Source: Pseudomonadota bacterium (GTDB taxonomy: Bacteria; Pseudomonadota; Gammaproteobacteria; Burkholderiales; SCOH01). From it: DNA of 5,824 nucleotides. Positions 1-4,886 of the stretch are shown here, piece by piece. The stretch is from positions 1 through 5,824 of the forward strand of contig JAUPTR010000373.1 in the NCBI GenBank assembly GCA_030917985.1, read 5' to 3'. The position numbers were made by a program, and so were the translations under genes. Each line of letters starts with the position of its first letter. The first letter of the stretch is position 1. The notes below the pieces were generated by a model. It saw nothing but the letters and a program-made list of their open reading frames with translations, was not told the origin of the DNA and did no database searches.

Positions 1-38
1 CAGAAAACGAAAAAATCCTGGCAAAGTTTCTGCGCTGA
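1..38 (+). CDS. 3' end of an upstream gene (partial, unidentified)
   Basis: Reading from base 3 gives ENEKILAKFLR followed by TGA at 36-38. This is a charged, amphipathic helix-like tail of the kind that often ends real proteins. The other two forward frames read into low-complexity Ser-Pro or poly-His translations of the CATCAC repeat, which makes them poor candidates. Only 11 codons are visible, so no family can be named. The following 298 bases before the regulator show no obvious intrinsic terminator. The call rests on the look of the peptide alone and could be chance. Confidence 0.3.
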   Translation, partial: ENEKILAKFLR

Positions 39-248
39 ATCCGGGCCCACCCCATCACCATCACCATCACCATCTGCAGAAGCAGATTGCCCGCATTTGA
101 AACACCAGGCAAACCACCACACTGACTAAGCAGGCGCCACATCCGGATCCGCCCCAAAAAAACAACCTCAATCCAGTTCACGTCCCGCAAGTGGAATACG
201 CTAAAAGCTCGCAATAGAAAAAATCAGCACAATAAAAATTCGATTTCC
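39..248. other. Noncoding stretch upstream of the regulator
   Basis: I find no supportable gene here. The stretch holds the CATCAC tandem repeat, a small perfect stem-loop just after it (ATCTGC at 72-77 paired with GCAGAT at 82-87, loop AGAA) with no T-run behind it, and two overlapping 8-bp palindromes at 141-151 (ATCCGGAT and CGGATCCG). A run of seven A residues lies at 156-162. From about 200 the sequence becomes AT-rich as it approaches the regulator promoter. Confidence 0.5.
53..74. repeat. CATCAC hexamer tandem repeat (3.7 copies)
   Basis: The hexamer CATCAC is repeated three full times plus CATC, without mismatch. One forward frame reads it as seven consecutive His codons, and the reverse strand reads ATGGTG repeats. 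A short perfect microsatellite like this can change length by slippage. It lies just after the stop of the putative upstream gene, in apparently noncoding DNA. Confidence 0.85.
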
Positions 249-286
249 AACACCGATTTAAAGCAAAAGTTCTAAATAACGGTGTT
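249..286. promoter_or_regulatory. Interrupted inverted repeat, candidate operator of the regulator gene
   Basis: The left arm AACACCGATTTA (249-260) pairs with TAAATAACGGTGTT (273-286). The outer seven bases are a perfect match and the inner five also match across a two-base bulge, leaving a 12-base AT-rich spacer. The right arm ends eight bases before the -10 hexamer, so a bound protein would cover the -35 region. That geometry suits autorepression by the adjacent GntR-family regulator, which is inference. It could instead bind another factor. Confidence 0.45.
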
Positions 287-291
287 ATGTC

Positions 292-300
292 TGTTATGAT
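292..300 (+). promoter_or_regulatory. Extended -10 element for the regulator
   Basis: TGTTATGAT fits the extended -10 pattern TGnTATAAT with one mismatch in the hexamer (TATGAT, 295-300). No good -35 hexamer lies 16-18 bases upstream, which is tolerated by extended -10 promoters. The predicted start of transcription is near 307. The heptamer TGTTATG also occurs nine bases earlier (283-289), giving a short direct repeat across the promoter. Confidence 0.45.
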
Positions 301-335
301 GAAGCCATGTGCATGAATCAACACATCTTTCAGCC

Positions 336-1097
336 ATGGCGTTAGGCAATAAAACCCTGCCAGATCAGGTGGCAGACTATCTGATCGCTCGAATTTTCAT
401 TGGCGAGCTAAAGCCGGGAGATAAATTGCCGGCCGAACGCCAACTGGCAGATCAGCTCGGAGTCGATCGCACCTCATTACGCATGGCACTCAGACACCTT
501 TCACGCCTCGGACTGCTACGATCGGTGCATGGATCGGGCATAACCATTAAGGATTATGCAGACAAGGGAGGACTGGACTTTCTCGCCACGGTCTTCAGCA
601 TGGAACAGCTTGATCTGGGCGGGCGGTTTCTACTGGAGGCGCTCGATCAATGGTGTTTTTTTATGCCGCTATTGATCATGTCTGCATCACAACAACGTGA
701 GCCGGGACTCATTGACGCACAAGCACTGAGAGGGCTACTGCAAATGCAGTTGGCACTGATACCACGCAAGCAGGAACAACTATTGCCAATCGTGGAGCTG
801 GAGCTGGAGTTGCACGACCGGCTCAATAACCAGGTCGGCAGCATCATCATGCGCTTGATCAACAACTCCACGCGCATTCTTCGGCGACGAATCATTTACA
901 TGTTGTTTGACAGTATCGACCTTGAACAACATATTGCTTATCACCAGCGCCTGCTGGAACAAATTCTTGAAAACTCGATACAAGGCCATGCGTTAATGGA
1001 TCGTTATCGTGCCTACCTGACCAATCTGACACAGGAATTGCGGACCCGTCTGCGAGCCTTGCCGCCAGAACCCAGACTGCTGCGCTCTCCACTATGA
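336..1097 (+). CDS. FadR-like GntR-family transcriptional regulator
   Basis: This is a 253-residue DNA-binding regulator, probably controlling fatty-acid genes such as fadD downstream. Residues about 6-75 form the GntR winged helix-turn-helix: LPAERQLADQLGVDRTSLR, then the wing with HGSG. R35, R45, R49 and H65 occupy exactly the positions of the DNA-contacting residues of E. coli FadR, with no gap in the alignment. The rest is a helical FCD/FadR-type effector domain, with histidines near 160 and 203 of the sort seen in FCD proteins. The E. coli FadR acyl-CoA residues G216, S219 and W223 are not apparent, so the ligand is uncertain. The ATG at 336 is preferred because it reproduces E. coli FadR numbering. 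An in-frame GTG at 309 would add nine residues. Neither start has a clear Shine-Dalgarno sequence. Family assignment is firm; the target genes are inferred from context. Confidence 0.85.
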   Translation: MALGNKTLPDQVADYLIARIFIGELKPGDKLPAERQLADQLGVDRTSLRMALRHLSRLGLLRSVHGSGITIKDYADKGGLDFLATVFSMEQLDLGGRFLLEALDQWCFFMPLLIMSASQQREPGLIDAQALRGLLQMQLALIPRKQEQLLPIVELELELHDRLNNQVGSIIMRLINNSTRILRRRIIYMLFDSIDLEQHIAYHQRLLEQILENSIQGHALMDRYRAYLTNLTQELRTRLRALPPEPRLLRSPL

Positions 1098-1140
1098 ACA
1101 CCACAGCAAATTAACATTGTTATTTTTTATATATTTGTTA

Positions 1141-1155
1141 CATTGCCGAACAAAC
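1141..1155 (+). repeat. Direct repeat, copy 1 (CATTGCCGAACAAAC)
   Basis: This 15-mer matches copy 2 at 1520-1534 in 14 of 15 bases. Each copy is followed within three to five bases by TGACA. The core has TTG and CAA arms around five bases, so it could be a weakly palindromic binding site. It lies 43 bases past the regulator stop codon. Confidence 0.5.
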
Positions 1156-1519
1156 TCGTGACAGCGCCCAATCAGACGCAAATCCGAGACATTGTCGGTC
1201 TTAGTCTGCCAGCGGAATGAGAGGTGCTGACTAAACCCGCTGTCATACTGAAGTCGCGACAAGCACTCAAGCCACACAGCCCACTTTGAGAGACGCAATA
1301 CAAGCATCCCCGGCAATGGCCTGGCGCCCGAATGCGACATACGCTTTGCCATCTATAACACTCATTGATATGGGTATTACATCGACGGAAGCGGCATGGA
1401 AACAATCATCGCACAAAGCACAACATAGGCCGCAGGCAGTTAAAAACAATGGGAATGCACCAGAAAAAGCGCAGCAATTTATAGATTGACCGAGCGGTGG
1501 CCAGCCATTACCAACAGCG

Positions 1520-1534
1520 CATTGCCGGACAAAC
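1520..1534 (+). repeat. Direct repeat, copy 2 (CATTGCCGGACAAAC)
   Basis: This is the second copy of the 15-mer at 1141-1155, differing by one base (G for A). It lies about 40 bases upstream of the predicted fadD -35, a position where an activator or repressor could act. Its role is not known. Confidence 0.5.
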
Positions 1535-1573
1535 AGACATGACAAAAGCATCAACAACCTTATGCAAAGCGGG

Positions 1574-1601
1574 TTTTCAAATCAATACAACCTGTTATCA
1601 T
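1574..1601 (+). promoter_or_regulatory. Predicted fadD promoter
   Basis: The -10 hexamer TATCAT (1596-1601) is preceded by TG at 1593-1594, an extended -10. A modest -35, TTTTCA (1574-1579, four of six), lies 16 bases upstream. Transcription would begin near 1608, giving a leader of roughly 37 bases. The block CTGTTATSATSAA around this -10 is shared with the regulator promoter (291-303 and 1592-1604). Confidence 0.45.
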
Positions 1602-1617
1602 CAACCCAAGATTTGAA
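1576..1617. promoter_or_regulatory. Perfect 8-bp inverted repeat centred on the fadD -10
   Basis: TTCAAATC (1576-1583) and GATTTGAA (1610-1617) are exact reverse complements separated by 26 bases. Their centre falls inside the -10 hexamer. Sites this far apart could be held by a protein dimer or tetramer, or be two half-sites flanking the open complex. Also present is ACCTGTT (1590-1596), which equals the right half of the E. coli-type FadR box, although the left half does not match. Function is inferred only from position. Confidence 0.4.
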
Positions 1618-1644
1618 CAATTACTCGACACACGAGGAGAAATC

Positions 1645-3348
1645 ATGGAAAAAAACTGGCTGAAAAGTTACCCCGCGGGCGTCCCGTCGGAAATCAACCC
1701 GGATCAGTACACCTCACTGGTGGAAATGTTTGAAGAAACCGTGGGCAAGTATGGCGATAAAACGGCTTTCATCAACCTGATGACGCCAATGAGTTATCGT
1801 GAACTGGACAAGAAATCGCGGGACTTTGCCGCCTATCTGCAAAACGGACTGGGCCTGAAGCAGGGTGACCGCGTGGCACTGATGATGCCTAACCTGCTGC
1901 AATATCCGGTGGCTGTTTTTGGCATCCTGCGAGCAGGGCTGATCGTCGTCAACGTCAACCCGCTCTACACCGCTCGCGAACTGCAACATCAGCTTACGGA
2001 CTCAGGCGCTCAAGTGATACTGATTTGCGCCAACTTTGCTGCGACCTTGCAGGAAGCACTGCCAAAAACACCGGTCAAGCACATCATCATCACCGAATTG
2101 GCCGACCTTTGCCCCCAACCAACACGTTACCCTTTCAACATGCTGATCAAGCATGTGAAAAAAATGGTTCCGGCCTTCTACCTGCCAGGCGCAAAGAAAC
2201 TGAACTCGGTTCTGGCTATCGGTTCCGGGTTACCGCTGAACAAGCCGAAAATCAACAATACCGATCTTGCCTTCCTGCAATATACGGGTGGCACAACCGG
2301 GCTTTCGAAAGGGGCGATGCTGACGCATCGCAACGTGGTCGCCAATATTCTGCAAGTAAAAGCACTGGCCGGTGCGGCGATGACGGACAAGGAGGTATTG
2401 GTTACTGCACTGCCGCTTTATCACGTATTTGCGTTGGTAGCGAGCGTCATGTTTTTCATGGTGGGCGGCACCAATATCCTGATCACCAATCCGCGCGATC
2501 CAGAGATGTTCATCAAGGTCATCAAGGATGCCGGGTTTACAGCCATGATTGGCGTCAACACCCTGTTCAACTCGCTACTGAACAGCCCGAGCTTCAAGCA
2601 GGTTAACCTCAGCCACCTGCGCTTTACCCTGTCGGGGGGCATGGCCACCCAGCCATCAGTTGCAGATCGCTGGCACAAAGAAACCGGCTGCCTGATTCTG
2701 GAAGGTTACGGGCTCACCGAAACGTCGCCAGTAGTCAGCCTTAACCCGCCAGAAACCCAGGCGTTTACCGGCACAGTAGGGCTGCCGGTACCCTCGCTGG
2801 AAGTCTCGATTCGTGATGAAAATGGCAAGGAAATGGGGCTTAACGAGCCAGGAGAAATCTGTGTTCGCGGTCCAAACATCATGAAAGGTTACTGGCAACG
2901 CCCGGATGAGAGCAAAAAGGTGCTGACTGACGACGGCTGGCTGATGACAGGTGATGTTGGGCAGATAGAAGATGATGGCCGGCTGCGTATCGTCGACCGC
3001 AAGAAAGACATGATCCTGGTTTCGGGCTTCAACGTTTATCCGAACGAAGTCGAAAACATCATCGCCGCTCATCCTGGCGTACTGGAGGTTGCAGTGATTG
3101 GCGTTCCAGCCGATGCAACCGGCGAAGCAGTCAAAGCCTATGTGGTGAAAAAAGATGCCGGTTTGACCGAAAAGGACATCATTGACCACTGCCGCAAACA
3201 ACTGACCGCCTACAAAGTACCGCGCATGGTTGAGTTCCGCACCGACCTGCCGAAAACCAATGTCGGCAAGATCCTGCGCAAGGAGTTGCGCGCAGAACTG
3301 GAGAAACCCAAAGCGGCTGACAAACAGGCTACGGCAACAACGGCATAA
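1645..3348 (+). CDS. fadD: Long-chain fatty acid--CoA ligase (FadD)
   Basis: This enzyme activates long-chain fatty acids to acyl-CoA through an acyl-adenylate, using ATP and CoA, at the inner face of the cytoplasmic membrane. It feeds beta-oxidation and phospholipid synthesis. The 567-residue length fits FadD (561 in E. coli). The ATP/AMP-binding loop is YTGGTTGLSKG at 213-223, the second adenylation motif YGLTET is at 355-360, the fatty-acyl-CoA synthetase signature runs about 430-470 (DGWLMTGD to VSGFNVYPNEVE), and the C-terminal catalytic lysine is K542 in NVGKILR. The N-terminus closely resembles E. coli FadD from the first residues, which fixes the start. A GAGGAG Shine-Dalgarno (1634-1639) lies five bases upstream. 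The Ala/Lys/Thr-rich tail after residue 553 is probably disordered. It follows a FadR-like gene and ends at an intrinsic terminator, so it is probably monocistronic. Confidence 0.95.
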   Translation: MEKNWLKSYPAGVPSEINPDQYTSLVEMFEETVGKYGDKTAFINLMTPMSYRELDKKSRDFAAYLQNGLGLKQGDRVALMMPNLLQYPVAVFGILRAGLIVVNVNPLYTARELQHQLTDSGAQVILICANFAATLQEALPKTPVKHIIITELADLCPQPTRYPFNMLIKHVKKMVPAFYLPGAKKLNSVLAIGSGLPLNKPKINNTDLAFLQYTGGTTGLSKGAMLTHRNVVANILQVKALAGAAMTDKEVLVTALPLYHVFALVASVMFFMVGGTNILITNPRDPEMFIKVIKDAGFTAMIGVNTLFNSLLNSPSFKQVNLSHLRFTLSGGMATQPSVADRWHKETGCLILEGYGLTETSPVVSLNPPETQAFTGTVGLPVPSLEVSIRDENGKEMGLNEPGEICVRGPNIMKGYWQRPDESKKVLTDDGWLMTGDVGQIEDDGRLRIVDRKKDMILVSGFNVYPNEVENIIAAHPGVLEVAVIGVPADATGEAVKAYVVKKDAGLTEKDIIDHCRKQLTAYKVPRMVEFRTDLPKTNVGKILRKELRAELEKPKAADKQATATTA

Positions 3349-3369
3349 TGCCAACCGATGTACCCCATC

Positions 3370-3399
3370 AAGGGCCACTCATGTGGCCTTTTTTCTTTT
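3370..3399 (+). terminator. Intrinsic terminator of fadD
   Basis: GGCCAC (3373-3378) pairs with GTGGCC (3383-3388) around a TCAT loop. The stem is extended at its base by a G-U and two A-T pairs. Six T residues follow at once (3389-3394), then C and four more T. It begins 22 bases after the fadD stop and should separate fadD from the GAF gene. Confidence 0.9.
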
Positions 3400-3433
3400 G
3401 TGCAAGGCACCATACGCAGCATTTTTCGCAAGC

Positions 3434-3439
3434 TATACT
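3434..3439 (+). promoter_or_regulatory. -10 element directly before the GAF gene
   Basis: TATACT matches the -10 consensus in five of six bases. Six bases separate it from the ATG at 3446, so transcription would be expected to start at or next to the A of the start codon. No good -35 is visible 16-18 bases upstream. With the fadD terminator just upstream and no Shine-Dalgarno, this suggests a leaderless mRNA, which is inference. Confidence 0.4.
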
Positions 3440-3445
3440 GAGCCC

Positions 3446-4225
3446 ATGAGCAGACACGACAATCCCCCCCAATCCGGCAACTGGCTCAACCGACTGGCAG
3501 GCATCACCTCCTTCCTCGGCAGTGAGGGTTCGCTGGAAGACAACCTCAACGAGCTGGCGGCGACTGCGGCAAGCATGCTGCACGCCGATTTCTGCTCGAT
3601 CATGTTGTTAACCGCAGTATCGGATGAATGTGCCGAGCTGACGCTCAAACTGGTAGCCCACCACGGTCCGATTGCCGACGATGCGGAAAAGGAAAACGTT
3701 GGCCCCGGCCAGGGCATTGCCGGGCAAGTACTGGAAAGCGGCAAATCCATCCTGGTGGAGGATATCGACACATCCCCCTACGCGGAGCATGCACGACGCA
3801 AAGATCAGCCCTACCGCTCGCTGATCGCCTCACCGATTCACCTCAATGGCGAACTGATCGGCGTCATCAACATCACCGGCAATCGTTTTCCACGCCCTTT
3901 CAATATTGATGACCAGAACCTGCTGGATATTGCTGCGCTATTCATCGGCAAATCGATTCAAGTGATGCAGCTGCAGAACGTGCTTAATTCCCGCTTTGCG
4001 CAAATGGCACTGGCACAGCAGGAACAACAGGCGCTTCAGCAGAAATTCAGCGCCAATCCCGCACACAATCCAGACCAACTGGCAAAACTGCTCGCCAAAA
4101 CCTTCTATCGTGAATTAACCCGCGCCGGCCTCAACTCCAGCCAGATCATCAGTACCGCAACTGAAATCATCAATCAGCTCAACAGCAGCCTGAGCAAACA
4201 CAAAAAACGCATGGAACGTCAGTAA
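3446..4225 (+). CDS. GAF-domain protein of unknown function
   Basis: This 259-residue, probably cytoplasmic protein has no signal peptide or membrane segment. Residues about 27-175 form a GAF domain, a small-ligand or redox-sensing fold, with family features such as GPGQGIAGQVLESGKSILVEDI, then SLIASPIHLNGELIGVINI, and a final FNIDDQNLLDIAALFIGKSI. A Gln/Leu-rich helix (about 170-203) looks coiled-coil prone. The last ~50 residues (NPDQLAKLLAKTFYRELTRAGL onward) are predicted helical and I do not recognise them. There is no attached kinase, GGDEF, EAL, HTH or AAA+ domain, so it may act by binding a partner. The ATG at 3446 is chosen because it lies past the fadD terminator and leaves the GAF domain whole. 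The open frame extends upstream only through fadD coding sequence. No Shine-Dalgarno is visible. The ligand is unknown. Confidence 0.85.
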   Translation: MSRHDNPPQSGNWLNRLAGITSFLGSEGSLEDNLNELAATAASMLHADFCSIMLLTAVSDECAELTLKLVAHHGPIADDAEKENVGPGQGIAGQVLESGKSILVEDIDTSPYAEHARRKDQPYRSLIASPIHLNGELIGVINITGNRFPRPFNIDDQNLLDIAALFIGKSIQVMQLQNVLNSRFAQMALAQQEQQALQQKFSANPAHNPDQLAKLLAKTFYRELTRAGLNSSQIISTATEIINQLNSSLSKHKKRMERQ

Positions 4226-4231
4226 ACAATA

Positions 4232-4262
4232 GTATCCACGCGGCCCCCCGCGTGGACGATAC
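4232..4262. terminator. GC-rich hairpin, possible terminator after the GAF gene
   Basis: TCCACGCGG (4235-4243) pairs perfectly with CCGCGTGGA (4248-4256) around a CCCC loop. GTA (4232-4234) and TAC (4260-4262) can extend it past a three-base CGA bulge. It starts seven bases after the GAF stop codon. There is no T-tract directly behind the stem, only TTTT at 4268-4271, so it departs from a classic intrinsic terminator. It may still stop or stabilise the GAF transcript and insulate iscR. Confidence 0.55.
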
Positions 4263-4280
4263 ACGGCTTTTCCGAGTAAA

Positions 4281-4305
4281 ACAGTCGACTTTTATCGCTT
4301 ATCGC
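4281..4305. promoter_or_regulatory. Possible second, degenerate IscR site
   Basis: The left half ACAGTCGACT matches the type 1 IscR half-site ATASYYGACT in nine of ten bases. The right half fits poorly unless one base is skipped (ATCGCTTAT against AGTCRRSTAT). Its GACT lies 31 bases, about three helical turns, from that of the strong site. E. coli iscR also has more than one type 1 site. This could be a weak cooperative site or chance. Confidence 0.25.
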
Positions 4306-4311
4306 CCGCCC

Positions 4312-4336
4312 ATTGTTGACTAATTTAATCGGGTAT
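4312..4336. promoter_or_regulatory. Type 1 IscR operator
   Basis: The 25-bp type 1 IscR consensus consists of ATASYYGACT, RWWWY and AGTCRRSTAT. This sequence matches it in 23 of 25 positions, differing only at the third base (T for A) and the seventeenth (A for G). The core reads GTTGACT, AATTT, AATCGGGTAT. It overlaps the -35 and spacer of the iscR promoter, so binding of [2Fe-2S]-IscR should block RNA polymerase and close a negative feedback loop. The consensus is recalled from E. coli work. Confidence 0.85.
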
Positions 4337-4344
4337 TATATATT
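4316..4344 (+). promoter_or_regulatory. iscR promoter
   Basis: The -35 TTGACT (4316-4321) and -10 TATATT (4339-4344) each match consensus in five of six bases and are 17 bases apart, the optimal spacing. Transcription should start near 4351, giving a leader of about 26 bases that contains the AAGGA ribosome-binding site (4366-4370). Confidence 0.75.
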
Positions 4345-4376
4345 CGATCGCAATTAGAGATTGGCAAGGATAAGCC

Positions 4377-4853
4377 ATGCGACTGACAACCAAAGGACGT
4401 TTTGCCGTAACCGCCATGCTGGACCTGGCCTTGCGCCAGGGTAACGGCCCGGTGACACTGGCGGGCATCAGCGAACGTCAGCGTATTTCGCTGTCGTATC
4501 TGGAACAACTGTTCGGCAAGCTGCGCCGCCGCAAGCTGGTTGACAGCGTTCGGGGGCCAGGTGGTGGTTACTGCCTGGCACGTGCAGCGCAGGAAATCTC
4601 CATTGCAGAAATCATTCGCGCAGTGGACGAACCAATCGACGCAACACAGTGTGGTGGCAAGGAAAACTGCCACGAAAAAGAGCGCTGCATGACCCACGAC
4701 CTGTGGGTCAACCTTAACGCCACCATCTATGACTACCTGACTTCGGTCACGCTGGGCAATCTGGTTGATAGCCAGCTGGCCAAACAACATGGTGCCGAAG
4801 TTGCCGTTTTGATCGACAAACGCGGCCCCAAAGCTGCTGCCGCTGCAGTCTGA
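4377..4853 (+). CDS. iscR: Fe-S cluster assembly transcriptional regulator IscR
   Basis: This 158-residue Rrf2-family repressor senses the cell's Fe-S supply. With a [2Fe-2S] cluster bound it represses the isc operon; the apo form controls other promoters. The N-terminal winged helix-turn-helix (residues 1 to about 80) carries the family stretches MRLTTKGRFAVTAMLDLAL, SERQRISLSYLEQLFGKLR and VRGPGGGY. C92, C98, C104 and H107, the cluster ligands of E. coli IscR, are at identical positions here, and E43, which helps discriminate operator types in E. coli, is also kept. An extra cysteine, C66, sits in the wing where E. coli has leucine. The tail ends in an Ala-rich stretch. AAGGA lies six bases before the ATG. 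iscS follows 33 bases downstream, so the two are probably cotranscribed and repressed by IscR itself. Confidence 0.95.
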   Translation: MRLTTKGRFAVTAMLDLALRQGNGPVTLAGISERQRISLSYLEQLFGKLRRRKLVDSVRGPGGGYCLARAAQEISIAEIIRAVDEPIDATQCGGKENCHEKERCMTHDLWVNLNATIYDYLTSVTLGNLVDSQLAKQHGAEVAVLIDKRGPKAAAAAV

Positions 4854-4886
4854 ACACTTGCTCGCCAATTTAGTGGAGTCTCTTCA

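Larger units (their letters stand above)
1098..1573. other. Long intergenic stretch without a supported gene
   Basis: About 480 bases separate the regulator from the fadD promoter. The first 40 are very AT-rich and include a tiny TAAC-ATT-GTTA palindrome (1112-1122) followed by six T residues, which is too weak to call a terminator. Open frames exist on both strands. The best is a minus-strand frame from an ATG at 1551 to 1267, with an AAGG six bases upstream, giving a Cys-rich product of about 94 residues. Nothing in it resembles a known family. A near-identical 15-mer occurs at both ends of the stretch (1141 and 1520). No convincing structured RNA is visible by eye. Confidence 0.5.

Noticed and set aside
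43..150. Seven-His reading of the CATCAC repeat near ApaI, PstI and BamHI recognition sequences, resembling a cloning vector tag.
   Set aside because: The sites are single hexamers expected by chance, the His frame has no start or partner domain and stops at 98-100, and the surrounding DNA runs into ordinary chromosomal genes.
309..335. GTG at 309 as start of the regulator.
   Set aside because: The ATG at 336 gives exact residue-number agreement with E. coli FadR through the DNA-binding domain. The GTG would lie within a few bases of the predicted transcript start. It is not fully excluded.
1286..1489. Plus-strand open frame of 67 codons starting with TTG in the intergenic region.
   Set aside because: It has a rare start codon, no Shine-Dalgarno, unremarkable composition and no recognisable motif, so it is best treated as chance.
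1498..1507. TGG-CCAG-CCA as a FadR-type TGG-N5-CCA operator core.
   Set aside because: The spacing is four bases, not five, and the flanks do not match the FadR box.
2656..3378. Minus-strand open frame of 240 codons antisense to fadD.
   Set aside because: It lies wholly opposite the well-conserved C-terminal half of FadD and its terminator. Its openness follows from fadD codon bias and the product resembles no family.
3230..3445. Upstream extension of the GAF reading frame into fadD (72 extra codons).
   Set aside because: It overlaps the FadD C-terminus in another frame and crosses the intrinsic terminator, and the added residues are Arg/Cys-rich with no domain.
4320..4868. Minus-strand open frame of 182 codons antisense to iscR.
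   Set aside because: It is a shadow of iscR and its start lies in the iscR-iscS gap without any promoter or family resemblance.
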